Below are positions 25,379 to 39,821 of a stretch of DNA of 64,000 nt, in pieces. Positions within the stretch are counted from its first letter, which is position 1. Each line of letters starts with the position of its first letter. Position numbers and translations under genes: made by a program. The stretch is from Opisthocomus hoazin (Eukaryota > Chordata > Aves > Opisthocomiformes > Opisthocomidae): positions 11,323,577-11,387,576 of the forward strand of contig NC_134417.1 of assembly GCF_030867145.1 (NCBI RefSeq), written 5' to 3'. Below the pieces are notes generated by a model. It worked only from the letters and a program-made list of their open reading frames with translations, made no database searches and was not told the DNA's origin.

Positions 25379-28300
25379 AATGACTCAAGGTTTCAGAGCA
25401 AGGCCTCTAAACTCGCACCACTGAAATCAAGTCATTTCAGAGTACCTGAACAATCTGGGCATAACCAACTGCTAATGAGAAATCAGCTTCTTTAAGAATG
25501 TCAGTAGCACCACTACCAACTGTCAAAAAAAACACCCACAGTTGGCTCACCATTTTTAGTGTATTTATATATCCACATTAATGATACGAGTCTAGTACAA
25601 TTGTTAAGCTCAAAGGTATCATGGTAGATAATTCTTTAAAATGTTACTGGGAAGAAGTTACTGTTACGCAACTTCAACAACAGATTATTCAAAATCTATT
25701 CCAAAAACCATACAAATATTAAATATCAGGTTTTACTGACACTGCCAAGGTGCATTGAGTTATCTCAAGTATAGAAAACAAAGGAAGTTGCTGTGTGGTC
25801 TAGTTAATTAAAACAGAGCAAGAAGCTGAATTGCAACACTAGTAAGAGATGCACAGTACTTTTGTCATCCATTCCACAAAGCACTTGTAGTTTGACAGTG
25901 AAATATTGAAAACATATTTGTTCACAGTGATGCCTCTGTGCTTCACAGGATTTGCAGGTATAATTTCCACTCTCCTGTATGAGCCATCCTCCTCAGCTAA
26001 CTTGGTGATAGGTGCCATCTACTTGCTCCAGAAATAGTTTTCCAGCAGAAAACAGAAACAGTAGAACAATTACCAAGCTGCAACCACATCTGAAAAGACT
26101 CTTTAAAGGTCTCAGTCCCTCAGAAACTACATCTGATTGATAAAATGAAAAATTATTGGCAGTGAAGAACGATCAAGACTGAACCTCAGCATATTTCACA
26201 GAAAGGAATTTTAGAGAAACCACTGCTTGTCTAGACAAATCATCTCATTTGATTTGGAATAAGAATAGATGCAATCCACTCCCACTTCCAAACTGATGCA
26301 GATGACTCTGCACTATGACCTTACCAAAAAAGTATGCAACTTCTACATTAGCTATTGGCCAAAGTGGAAATAAGATGTAAAAATGATAAAGATCTAAAAT
26401 CCATTCTGAAATAACAGCATTACTTAAAATTGGACAGTGTTAAGAAGTTAGTCAAAGGCAGGGAAATCTACTAAATTTGTAAAGTGCTTAGCAAGTTTTA
26501 CTAAATTCTTTAGAACTGAAAAGTTGGAAAATATTTCTGTTAAGTCACTGCTGTAATTACTACTGCTGAGCAATAATATTTTACCTATTAAAAGTCTATA
26601 ATTTGTCTAATAGGAGTAAATGAAAACTAACTGGATCACTCTAGTTAGTTCTCTAGCATTCACTATGGAAATGCAAATCACATTTGCTACAGAAAAAAGG
26701 AGAATAACATCATGATTATATTGGAAAGTCATCAGCAATAAAAATTAACTATTTTTTCTCTAAACTATCTGCTTCTTGTATATTCCGATTCATCTTGATG
26801 CAAAAAAATAGTTCTTACTGTTTCTATTTTTGTGAAATCCTATGGCAGAAGTCTAACTGACTGCTTCTGCATTACAGAACAATGCTGGTTTTAGAGGAAG
26901 TAAAATTTAGAAATCCATACAGAAAACCGTAAAAATAATTTGGATTGCTGAATCCACTTGAACAATGGTACCTAACATATAATAGGAATACAGAAATTCA
27001 TAATCCTTTCATACCCATGAGAGCGAGTAAGATACCTGGAACACTATGCAGCATCATTAATGCATCTGTTCGGACCTGGAATATAGGCAGGTGCTGAAGA
27101 AAAGGCCAACAGTCAAATTCTCTGAGATACATTATGTGAATTCACCTAGCTGAGACAGAAAATTGAAACCCACTATCATTTTACTTATACCTAAAGAACT
27201 GTCAGGATTGAAATCAAAATCCCACAATGCTGTTGAAATGCAATTCAAGCACGAAAAGCAGCTATCATGCTTTGTCAGCATCTGAATCCTCTTTGTTTAA
27301 AAAGAAAATAAGAATTATTTTTAGAAGTTTACTTTATTTATGCAACTCAGAGTTAAAAGACATCAACAGAAGCTACAGCATTTACCTTCCTGCAACTACA
27401 GTGAAAAAAGGCATTGAACAGATGCCTAAGCATAAAACAAACTGGGAATTGAACAGATGTAAAGGTAGAACAAAACCAGGAAAATACAAGTAGAAATTAT
27501 TTAAAATAGATTGCCTTCTAATGGTCGCTTGTTGTATCTATTTACTCCTCCAGCTAGCATCCTCAGAATTATTCGAAACACTGTGAAGGTCAGAGGCAAG
27601 GGCAGCTTGGTGGTTCAGGAGCAGCATTGCTGTGGATGTGGATGACAGACCAGGACCCCAGCCCAGTTCTTCCTTTCCAAACTAGCAAACATAGCAATGC
27701 ACACTTCCCTTGCTCAGAGTATATTTTTTGCATTAAATCAAAGCTTCTATAAACAGCCAAATTCCAGATCGCAGACACAAGTGCTCTGTGATTAAGCCTG
27801 AATGCACCGATTTCCTCATTCTATTATGAATATCTATGGCAAATATTTCAGCTTATCTGTTATACAAGCTCAATATTCAACACATACAGTTTAGCTTTTG
27901 TCCTTTTTTTCCTGTCGCTGCCTGTATTTCATGTCTTAAGTAAAGAAACGCAAACACACAGCACCATCTCCTACACTCTTCTTCATCCCACTTATTTCAT
28001 GAGGTCTCAAGGGACTATGAATTACTTATTCTACTCATCCCACAATTCAATAACATCCCTACATAAACTTTTGTTTCCTCTGGGTTTGACACTACCATCT
28101 TTAGAAAGGAAGAAAGTAAATTCTCCTAAAATAAGGGATACAAGCTCCATAAGCAACTTTCCCATGTGACATTTTCTATTAATACACTGGGAAGACAAAA
28201 AGCGGGGGGAACAGAGAGACGAGGTCAGTAACTGAAAACCAGATGGACTATTAAGGTAGCTTGAGATTTATAGGACAAAACAAAATTTGCTGTAATGAAA

Positions 28301-31300
28301 AGAGAAGATGCTTTGGATTCAGAGAGACTAAGGAAAAAGGTAACTAAATATTTTATTAAACAAAGTAAGCCACAGATTCTAACATAAGAAATACACTAAA
28401 CATACGTCATCTCAGCTCTGCCAAAAAGACGATTTGTTGTTCATCCCATTTCTGGCAGCATTTTTAGACCTTAGGAATTAGTTTATTTGATGTTTATTTC
28501 TGTAAACAGACAAGTTACTATAGGATAAAACAGGAGATGAGCCAGCAGAGCACCAACTATTTTAAGACACATACATATGTGCACATACTTACATATCTGT
28601 ACCCACGTAAATACACATAAGCCATCTCAATCCAACTTTAGTACAGTATTAACACTAATAGTATCCATAGCATGAACATAACACAGGTAGCAAATTTACA
28701 CCCAGATCTCTGCAGTCTTACTTTATGCATCTATGTATCAAAGTTTTCCAAAGTCAGCCTAACACCTTTACAGTTTCCTTGAAAAACAGAGAACCTCATC
28801 TGTGTTCTTTTAAAAAGAAGACAAAGAAAAATAAACTGTGGAGATCAACAGCTGATACTCTACAGTTTCACAACTCTCTTCAAAACTACATTAGATAATG
28901 GCAATGTTAACACCTAAATCAATACACAACTAAATACTCCGGAACTTTTCCCACTGTACGCCACCGTACCACCCTTCTTACAGCTGGTAGAAACTTCCGA
29001 CTGAACATATGAGTTATCAGAGAATGACCATTCATTGAATAAAAAGAGTCATGTGGTAGCACCTCTGATCAGAGGACACCAAATCACAGATCTGTTTCTG
29101 ATGGAAGCTTCCCAGTGAAGCTACCTAGAGCTCTGCTCGAAGATCTAGGAGCATAGCACCTCGAAGCCCTGAGCTGCAACTCCGCTCTCAAAGTCACAGA
29201 AGAGAATTTAAAAGCCATAAGACTGCCAGGGTAACTTGAAGCTCTCAAGACTTCTCAGCTTCACAGAACTACTCTGCTTAGTGTCAAGGAGCTTGGGAGA
29301 GCTTCTACCAGCCAGCAACTCTCAGGGCTCAATAGCTGCTTGCAGTAAAGGCCCAACCTCCAAGTGGGGTCTACTTCCACATCCTAGGCAAGGAGCTCAG
29401 AAAATCCAAGAATACGGATGGATGCAAGTGTATTTTGAAAAAGTAAAATGTCGTCCTCAGAACTAGAAATCTCAAGTTGGAAGCTGCTGCAGTACTGATT
29501 ACAAAGTGAAAACCATCTGTCTCATGCAGAAATCAACTAAGATGCTACACTTGTGGTTGCTATATGCCAGTTACACAGTAAGGTTTGCTAGCACAGCTGT
29601 CACTCCAGAGTATCCTTCAAGTGGTTACCTCATATAAACATAAAATATGGTTAAATCACTCACTCTCTAATACATAATGCTAACGTAAAATCATCCATAT
29701 TCCCAAGTTTAACAGAGCGACGTTTTGGCCCATACCCTGGTTTGCTACATGCTATTGCTAGCAGGACTTAATAATCAGAGGGCATACCTGTAACTGATAA
29801 ATCCGTCATGCTGTTCTTAAGCAGGCCTTCACGAAAAGGCAGAATCACTGCAACTATTAATCCTTCCTTTCTCACTCATATGCAGGAGTCATCAAAATTT
29901 GGTGTTGCAAGGGAAGCTGCCTAATTAGGGAGAAAGGTGTTTGGAAGCAAGCGGCACAGCTGACCTTGCTCCTGCATTCAATCACCTTAGAGAATTTCTT
30001 TGCTGCATTTCAGGAGCACCAAGAAACCCAAAATCAACTGAAACTGAAATAACGAGTTCTAAACTTACATTTATTATTTTTATAGACAAAGAAATGACTA
30101 TGAGTTTATTCCACCTTTAAGAGATGTCATAGTGGAGCCTCAAGCAGCCCTTTAAAGAAGATGCTCCACGTTTTTAGCATGCTCTATACAAGCCAGATCC
30201 CCCCGCACCCTCAAAAAGATTATCAAGAATTTCTATAACATCAACCCAGTATCTTTCCATTACTTTTAAGACGAAATAGTTAGCCAAATGTTAACATTAG
30301 AGTCCTAGCACAGTTATGTAAATGAAGTCAATTTGTCCTTCCTTCAATTAAACATGTTAATTTCCCAAGGGACTCAACACTATTTTCTTCAGTTGTCACA
30401 TATGCCATCATCACACAGTACACTGTAGCTTTAAAAAGAATTAATCAAGTATTTGATCTTACAGACCCTACCCATGCTAGTAAAACCCTTGTAACTCAAC
30501 TCACTGAAATTCAAAGGCGTACTCAAATGAGAAAGTTTCTCAGATCCCTACATACAAGAACACAACCTTGGTGTTCCATAGTGACAATAAATGCCAGAAA
30601 ACAACTCTCTTGAAACCAGACAGCAGAATTAGGACTCTCAACACAAAAGGCACTTTGCTCATGAATTATTAGACTTCTACATGGCCATCTTTACCTCCTT
30701 CTGTTTAATACTGTTAAGTTATATTTGCTTGAAAAATAGATTACAATAGAAGTACATGTACATAGACAATCACAAGTTATTAATAGACTGCTAAGTCTGT
30801 ACAAAACCTAAGTCATGTATTTTAGTTTGCCATTACTGAGATTCCTTCATTAATTTGATTTTGGTAAAAAATACCAGGTATTTAACATTTTGCCGAATTT
30901 CTTCAGCAGAAGAAAGTATACATTTGTTAAAACCTGTAAAACAGAAATAAAAATAAAATTTGCAAGAAGTTTTACAGATTTGCTGCATTTAAAGCACAGA
31001 TTATTAGGGCTGAATAAGAAAAATAAGAATCACCATGTAATTCATGGTGATAGTTGCTGTTCTTATTGGCCCGTGCCTCTACTAAATACTTCAAAGGGAA
31101 ATCACAGTAATGGATCAGATCTAGAAAATTACAGAAAATTGTCCATATATTTTCTGTAGCCACATTTGCTGATGACTAAGCAATGCCCAGAATTTAACTG
31201 TCTCATTCCTGTTGGTTTTTTTAAACCATTGTCCTTGTCACAAGATTACCTTTTATTCAGACTCTTCTTGTTTGCCTCTGCATAGCAGCGAACAACTTGT

Positions 31301-32239
31301 TTCTTTCAGGTTATTCAAATCTTCCCACAAATTCAAATCTTCACTTCTGCTACCCTTTCTCTGGGTCATATCTATTTCCACCCTCTTCATCTTGTAAGTA
31401 AAGTTACCGCAACTTGATTTCAAAGGATTAAGTACTATCCATTCATAGAAGGGAACAGCGTTCTAAACTAGCTTCTGTTCTCTTGTGACGTTATCTGCAC
31501 ATCTTTAAATAATTTGCATTTTGAGCACTCAGGTTCAGTGAGGATTATCCAACATACCATCACAAGAACATGTGTGTCTGCCTCCCAAATAGTCCCTGTT
31601 TATTTAGAATACGCATAGTTAGCTGAAATTATTCCTTCTCTTGTGCACTTGTCAATGACAAGCTTCGGCTTTCTTCGGTCCAGTACAAAGGCCCACGTAA
31701 GGGCAACCTAGACTGAAAGTGAGGCTTGTTGTAAAGAAAAGGAATCATATCTTGTTACTCTTTTTACAGCTATTGTTCCTGAAGATACCCAAGTCTTCTC
31801 AAACCGACAATACAGTTGCTGTTGCAAATAATACATGACATACAAAGTTCCCAAAATCATTAACATTCAGTGACGTTATCTCAGTATAACAACACGACCG
31901 TTGCAGTTAAACTGAATCCTGTTCTTACCTTATTCAAGAGTACCTTGCTCAAACACCCTTGCTACAGAAGTCTTTGAAATACTGATCATTGATCTGTTGC
32001 CCCTGCTTCCAGAGGGAAAGAACATTATGAAACTAAATTAATCTGTAGACTGCTAGCCTGAATATTTCCCAGACAAAGAAAGAGTCTAAATGGTTCTCTT
32101 TTTAATAAGAAGGCTTTTTTCCTTATAATTTACATATATTCTTATCGGCCACTGACATGTAATTCAGAATCTGGCATTTCAATATGATGCTTCTTTATAA
32201 AGTGCTTTTCACTTCACATTCTTAAAGCTTTCATACGCA

Positions 32240-32400
32240 TTCACAAATTAACCTTTTGAACACCCAGAATTATCTGCATTTATAGAGGAGAAATCCGAGT
32301 AAGAAGCTAGTAAGAGTTTTGCCCAGTGTGACCCAGCAAGGCAGTGAAAATTCCAAGCACCAAGCCCTGATATTCCCATTCCCAGTCACAATGTATCACT
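32240..32400 (+). mobile_element. MIR-like (CORE-SINE) fossil
   Basis: Blocks in the order expected for an old MIR/CORE-SINE in plus orientation: a TTTATAGAGGAGAAATCCGA block (compare GATGAGGAAACTGAG), then TTTTGCCCAGTGTGACCCAG (compare CTTGCCCAAGGTCACACAG), then CAAGGCAGTG and a downstream CCCAGTCACA block. Divergence is high, as expected for a family active in early amniotes. The call rests on remembered consensus, and a profile search would settle it. Confidence 0.55.
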
Positions 32401-35296
32401 TTCAGACTTTTCTCTACAGAGTTTACAGCTATTTTTTCATATTTAGAGCAGAATATAATATTAAGTAATACAGCATAATTGTTACACTTATTACGGCCTG
32501 TATAACTGTAAGATAAACTAGGGTAAATTTGAATAATAATACAGGGCGGTGATATGTATTGCTGAACTCACACAGGTTACATATGTGGCATGCAAATCAG
32601 CTTCTGAATGCAAGAGTGCTTCTTTGCAAGAGATCACACTTCACCAACAGAACAAATTAAAGAGCTTTCTTCTCAAGCAAACACTACTTTTCTCAATGTA
32701 TGTCTTGATGCGCATTTCCACTGTTACAAAACTGTTGGAAAACTGCAACAACTATATTGCAGTTTAAGATCTTTTTCCTAACAATACAAGTATAATTTAT
32801 GTTTTGTGTAGCTCATATTGATGAGTGACAAGTTTCTCTGCAGAGGACGTTTAGTTCAGTGTTTATTATTCCTATAAAATATAAATTGACAAAACCATAC
32901 AGAAACAAAAAGTTGCACAAAGTTTTTTTTTCTTAAAAACAATTAATTAAAGGCTCTTAATAAATGATGTTCTACAATGCCAAATGCACATACTAACTTG
33001 CTTTTACATTCAGATTTACACCTAAATGCCACTAAAATTTTTAATGAAATTAACCCTACTCTTGCCAAACACAGTGCTTTCAATTGACATGGATGCACTT
33101 CAAATATGGACGCTTTCATTTTGTGATCACTGCACCACAATCAGACACCTCTAGGTAGGTTTCTGAGCTCAGTTCACCTATATTAACCAAACGTTAAAAA
33201 AAAAATTAAATTGTGGATATTATTGCAGCCTTCCTGCAAACGCAGTTATCAAAAGAACAGGTAATCTCTCAGCATACATAAAAAATGGGACTTAGCATTA
33301 TACAAAACAGACTATATTTAGATTAACCATCAGGCAACAGGAATATTGTTATTAGCTCAATCTATTCAGCTCAGTACATTGCACAGAAGAAAAACAATAT
33401 TCACTACATGCATAGGGAAAGAAGAGTGGAATAACTTACTTTTAAAAGAGGAAAAAAAACCCACAACAGGGAATTTCAATTTAATTGAAAGACAGAAAAT
33501 AAAAACTAATGAAGTTATGTTTTCCATGCAATTAATCTGTGGGATTTGCTGGAACACAAATGTATCACAGCCAAAAAGACTTACCAGGAATAAATGAGGG
33601 ACTTCATATTTAACAAGAACAGAATGAGCTATGAGAGCAAGTACAAAAAAAAAAACAAAAACCAAAACAACATCAACCTATGCTTAGGGTTAAGTGGACA
33701 CTATTTTCAGCAGACTCATGTCTGCCTATGAGAATGGAATTTCTTGCACCATCTTCTAAGATTTCTGGTCTTGTGATCCTAATACCAAGCTGAAATCCTG
33801 TTAAATGCCGCTGCCGAAATTACTGATCTCAAGCAAGTACTTCTCAGAAGGGCTGTATGTAGAATATTCCGTGAGAGCCCTCAAAAACAGGAGAGCATTT
33901 CTACCTTCTGTAATATTGAATCAAGTCATATAATTCCAGTATTTAAAGCAATAGTCTTGTTTATTTGTTTTCCCTGCCATATTCTGTTGTTTCTTAGCTT
34001 GTATTCAAGATAAGGTATTCTTCTAGTACATTGGGAACCTGTTCCACTGAAGAGGATTTCCAGAGCTCCACGTATACAAATGACAGCATCAAATTCGGTA
34101 TTTCAAAGCAAAGTAAAACAACACTAGTTTTTAAACTGATATCATTGCACAGTAATTCTCTCAGATCAAAGAACATAAACTGCAATGAAATGTGACATAG
34201 GAAAAAGCTGAAGCATCTCAGTATAGCTTATCTTCTACTATCATTCAGTTACTTTACACCCTACCTGTCTCTCTGCAACCTTTAATCACAAAAAATAAGT
34301 AAAACCAACACTTAAAACTTTCACTTATATGATGGAATTTTTCAGAACCAAGTAGTTCGCACTATGTAATGACCTGACTAGCATTTAAAAAGAACTATTT
34401 TGAACAGATTTAAAGGGAGCATTTTGAGACATTGAAAAAGAGAATACAAAGATTCACAAAGGTTAGTGTGCAGATGACACTCAAATAATAACCACTTGTG
34501 TAATTGAGACAATCTGGATTATTACATTATTCCAGTTTTGTTCTACAGAAATTTAGAATAATTTGTTTAGATCCCATGGCAAAAATCACAACACAATTCT
34601 TCACTGACTGCTTTGGAAATTGCTGAATTATAGTTCTCTCACTCACAGATCTTCACATGGTATGCTTCAAGGCAAGATGCTAACTTAAAAAGCTTAAATT
34701 TCTGACTGGAAATATACTTGTACTACACTTAGGGAAAAACAGATCTTATGATAGCTAAAATAAATTGAGTTGAGAAACTATTTTTGACATTCATTTCTTC
34801 TGTGCTAACATTCCCCGTATTTGATACCTCACACCGCCATACTGCAGAACCTCATCAGTTCCACTGCAACCACAGCGATCAAAGTTCATTGGGTACCTGA
34901 GCAACACTTCACTTATAGATCACAAAAACTCACAGAAAACTACTAATATCCATCAGTCCCGTGGGGCATACAATTACTGCTTGAAGAAAAAACTCAACAA
35001 TTACCATGAAATGTGAGTATACTAATTTGTGACTAAAGGAGCTGTAAACAAAGTAGCTTGATACCAATACTAAAGATTTTTCAGATATCTTTCCTAATAG
35101 TAATATTGCCATCTTAGAACTCCTGCTTGCACTGCACACAAGTCTGTCAGCTTCCAGGTAGGGTCTAGACTTGATGTAAAACCTGTATGTATAAAAACAT
35201 GGAAATAATTTAGCAGAATGTCCAGCAAAGGGGAGGCAGGAACAGGACAAGAGTAATAGGCAAATGCAAAATCTAGGGGGGGAAAAATAAATACAG

Positions 35297-35790
35297 CATC
35301 ACAGAACAGAAGGGACCTGAGGGAGTTCTCTCGTCCAACCCCTGCTCAGGCCAAGGCTAATGCTACACCAAGGTGCTTGAGGTCATGCCCCCTCAAGCCC
35401 CAACTCTCCAAGGATGGAGATCCCACAACTGTTCTAAGTGGCCGTTCCAGTGTTTGACCACCATCATTGTGAGGAATTTTTTCCTTAGATTTAACTGGAA
35501 GTTCCCCTACTAGAACACGTGTCACCTCTCATCCTTTCACTGACCACATCTGAGAAAAGTCTTGTTCCATCTTCTCTATGACCACCCATTAGGTAGCTGA
35601 GGATCATAGAATCATTAAGGTTGGAAAAGACTTCTAAGATCACCAAGTCCAACCATCAACCCATCACTAACATGCCTCCTAAACCATGTCCTGAAGTGCC
35701 ATAAAAATGGGAGGATGGCACTTAGTTCCCCCTTAGCCTCCTCTTCTCCAAGAAAAACAAACCGAGCTCTCACAGCCTCTTCTCACACAC
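35297..35790 (-). mobile_element. CR1 LINE, minus orientation, interrupted by a second CR1
   Basis: The outer CR1 begins at its 3' end near 35297 (ATCACAGAACAGAAGGGACC) and reads through GTCCAACCCCTGCTCAG and the GTTCCAGTGTTTGACCACCA block to AGGTAGCTGA at 35591-35600. There a second CR1 3' end intrudes (35602-35703). The outer copy then resumes with CCCCTTAGCCTCCTCTTCTC, followed by the AAACAAACCGAGCTCTCACA block, to about 35790. Removing the middle piece restores the normal order of CR1 blocks. Both pieces share orientation with DNER. Confidence 0.85.
35602..35703 (-). mobile_element. Nested CR1 3' fragment
   Basis: About 100 bases starting ATCATAGAATCATTAAGG and continuing through CACCAAGTCCAACCATCAAC to CCATGTCCTGAAGTGCC. 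They interrupt the outer CR1. The 3' UTR type matches the copy at 13.87 kb (GGTTGGAAAAGAC, then the CCATGTCC block and AAGTGCCA), which differs from the outer copy. It therefore belongs to a different, later-active CR1 lineage. Confidence 0.8.
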
Positions 35791-38700
35791 AGTATATGCA
35801 TCAATGTAAATATTTAAATTCTGCAACTCTAAAGCACTGCAAGAGTTAGCAGAGTTAATCAGCAGGAAACGACATGGTACCTCAGAACTCAAGCTAAACT
35901 ACACCCAAATAAAACAAGAAAACTCCAGGGCATCTGCTGACTGCACAATTTACTCTTATTAAAGATAAAAGAGCAAACAGAACGGTCATGTAACAAAACA
36001 CTTGCATCACAATAACCAAATAATCTAAGCATATGCCCTTCATTAATGAGTACTGAATGGAAAAAAAATAGCTTCAAATATGCTAGAGAACTCATTGTGA
36101 ATTCAAGGATTATTGAGAGACCTTTCAGAAGGGATGTCAGCACTTAATAGAAAACAGGATCTCGTGAAGAATTAATCAGGATACTCACATGAAGGTGATT
36201 TAGCAGTTAGATTAAAGGATGTCCTTTTCTACAGCGCTGTCCGGTGCAACCTGAAATAACCTGACCAATGAAACTTTCTACCACTTATTCTGAAGTATTA
36301 GACCATTGAGTCAAGAAACAATAATCCTTCTTTGTAGAGCAGTTTGCTAACCCTGGATTTCTGCATTCAGTATTAAACAGCACGTTATCAGAAATCTATT
36401 GCGAACAGAAATAAATTCAAAGAAATAGAAACAAAAACACAACACAGGATAAAAAATACAAGCAGGGGGCACAGAATGAAAAACTGAATCACTGCATTAC
36501 AGTCTACAAATGTTCCAACACCGTGATCAAAGACAAGAGTAAATTCACCGGGCATTCCAAGATACAATAAAGGAGAGAATGAAGGAAAACATAATCAGGC
36601 AGAAATTCAGTGGAGGGAGGGGAATCATTCTAAGAACAAAATTTAAAAGATAATCTACTATCTATCTGCATTCATTTTTATAATATCAGCTCCTTCCTTG
36701 ACTTTAAAACTCAGATTACACCTTTCTAAAACTACATTTTAAATAAGCTGTCCACAATGACATTTTAAAAATGTTTTCTGCTATAGGTGTGGAAAGATAG
36801 CCATTAGAGTCAACACAACAAATCCTCCTCAAGACCAAAGTGATTGTTTTGCTACAAAAATAATAATTTCAATACTAACTAAAAAATGCTATTACATCAG
36901 TGGCTAGCACATCACTCTCAGAAGGAAGTGGAACATCCAGTCATCACTAACCAAACTTTTTAGAAGAGAAGCACAGCAAAGTCAGAATGCTGGTTCAGTA
37001 TGCTTGGACACCACTTGTTTTCTAGTTTTGATTACTGACACAATCTATAAAATAGCTAAAAGTACATTAAAGAACACTAAAGTAAAAGAATGTGGGAAAA
37101 TTATCAACCAACCAACGGAAAGAAGAAAAAAATGACAACCAAAACACAAACAAAACCAAGAGAAGCAACTAATACAAATGAAGCATGTATGATAGTATTT
37201 TCAAATACATTAATATATGAATGTTTTCTCACATGACTGTCTTTTAATGAAATTAGCACTCGCATGGAACCAAATAAGCATCACGTAATTTAATGCAATT
37301 AACCAAGTTCAGATTCTGTATTTTTAAACAAATCGCCAAGTCCATTATGAAACTTTTCATTTCCTATTTAGTACCTTCTATCTCTAAAATTATTTCATGA
37401 GGCACTAACACAAATCAATTTTCACATAAAACTTTCCTGCTCAAGAAAAACAATTGTATTGGATCATACATGTCTTTAGAAATAACAGAGCAGTCTTTAG
37501 ACTACCTGTTAGAAATAACGTTTGAAGTTCACCTTTCAAAGTAAAATATAAGTAAAAATTGAGGGAATATAAAGTTTAGAGAACTTTAATTCATTTCATC
37601 ATGTTCTCTCAGTGTAAAGCTGAGAATCATGCAATTTCAAATTCTTGCAGAAAGGCAGTTGATTTCACTATGACTTTTGTACGATTTCCTTGGGAATACA
37701 CATTGTTTTTTTGCTCAGACTAAAGTTTAAGATACTTCAACACGTTAATTCTATTTCTTCTTTACACAGACTAGAAATACTGTAAAGAGAAGTGGGAAAA
37801 CATTCACAACCATGGAGTTAAATTACAGCAACGTCCAACAACACAAAACCAAACAATCCATAACAAAACAAACCTGACATTTGCAAAACAAATTCTAAGT
37901 AATGTGAGATACATGCACATGCATAATTCATGGGATGGATATACTAAGAGGACCTGTAATTTCTGTTGTTAAATAAATAATGAGCTACTAATGCAATTAT
38001 AAGATCATGGAACTGGCTCAAGTCCAAGTTAAATACTTCTCCTGGTGATAAGAAAGCCCTGGACGTTTACAAGTACCTCATGTGTACGTGAAGTCATTTT
38101 TATTCTTTGCCTCTTTTCCCATGCCAGCACCACCACCGTCAAGTGCATCAAAATCAGTTACAGTAAAAACCTCAGTAACAAAATTTGCGGGCATTCTCCA
38201 ACTTTGGCTGTTAGCAATCCTTCTACATGATGAACTTCACCTTGCCCACTGGATTTGTAGGCACATTTAGAAGATTTTTTTCTTCATTCAACATGTCAAG
38301 ACATCTAGGCAAAATCGGCAAAATGTTGCCTTCACTACAAGAAGCAATGATTACATGAAAGTAATTCTCTATTTTTAGGGAATTGGGGATCCCAAAGAAC
38401 TCCTGCTCCATCACAAATTCCAAAAATGCAAACTTACCTTCCACGATCTGGGTATTTTGGTATAATAATGCCTGTTCTTTTTTGCCCTCTTGGTAGTCCC
38501 CTCTGCAAGTCCAACTGTTCAATAACAACCTCAGTAAGTTGAACCCCTCCTGTCTAGACATACCCCTATGATCCTACGATTTAGTCCATAGTTTTCTCAT
38601 AATCCTCACGGGATATGAGAAAAAAATCCTTATTTTTAAATCCTTACAGTTATTTATTATCATTGAATTGGAAAACATGACTGTTTTTACCTTTCTTTGT

Positions 38701-39649
38701 AGAAATTTAATCTGTTCAGCATCTGAACAACACAGCAACACAAGAATTAATGCATTTGTACAATATTTATTTATTTCCTATTCTGATAAAATGAGCAAAA
38801 CTTCAACTAGGGATCTATTGTACTTCTATTACCCCTTTAAAAAACCTGCCCGCTCTCTAGTTAATTAAAGTTACATTTCAAAACCATATTAACTTTTCAT
38901 AGCTAACTGGCATCCATACTTCAGCTGCTAACATGATAGCTAGAAGCGGCATTCGTTTCTCAGTTTTCCTTGCACGAGTGATTACTCCATATTCTATAAA
39001 AAAGAAACAAAACCTATGACACTGTAGGCCTCCTCTTATTAGATAATAAAAAGTATAACTGCTGTGAAAATATTACTTATCTCTTTTATTAGAAAAACAA
39101 TTAAATCCAGTTCCCCAGGCACCACACTTCACAGGAGGTACGATGCCAGCGAGCGTTAGGTTTTACTAAGTCTTTAAAAGGGTCATTAATCTTTCAGTCA
39201 TGGATCTCAGACGCCCAACAGCAACAAGGGAAGCAAACACACAGCGCTCTCTTTCCCTCTTTGTAGTGACAGAAACATAGTAAACTCTGAAGAGGACAAG
39301 AACTAAAATGAGCCAGAGAGAAATCTATTTCATCCACTTTCATCTCTCTGATTTCACAGAATCTCATTAGTAGAAATATTTTCACTTTCATTGTTACACT
39401 GAATCAGCTGAGACATTTGAAGGTAAGCACACAACTCAGTGCATAGTACTCCTACTTTATGACTTTTATACTCACCTACACACTAAGTCTTCAGTAAACC
39501 TATTATCCCTTTGATCTATTCAGCAGTATAGTTCAGACACTACGCGACCAAGGAATAGTAAAAGAAAACCTAAAAAGCAGACTGAATTTACTTGAATTCA
39601 TCTGCTTCTACGTCAAACCCACTTAGGCAGAGAACGTTGATAAAAAAAT
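35791..39649. other. Intronic sequence, no gene called
   Basis: DNER intron between the nested CR1 and the CpG island. The longest non-repeat open frame (38223-38561, minus) contains a consensus splice donor but no recognisable domain. It is discussed as a finding and not called. No RNA gene is seen. Confidence 0.5.
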
Positions 39650-39821
39650 GGTAGCCGGCCCACCCCGCCTTTTGCACGCCGCTGTCAGAGTCACCCACGG
39701 CCCCCGCGGGGAACAGACCTCTGTCCCTGCGCCCGCTTCGCCTGCTCTGCAGGTACGGAACCCGCAGGTTTCGTGAATTCCTGAACACGATAACAAAGAT
39801 TTTCACCCTTGACGCTAGAGG

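Larger units (their letters stand above)
24131..35296. other. Intronic sequence, no gene
   Basis: Eleven kilobases of DNER intron without a recognisable exon or RNA gene. It contains a pentanucleotide microsatellite at 25352-25378, a possible conserved element at 25070-25200, a foldback near 31.03 kb and a MIR-like SINE fossil near 32.3 kb, each described separately. Open frames at 27227-27493, 30890-31159 and 33366-33665 lack family motifs and are treated as chance. Confidence 0.55.
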
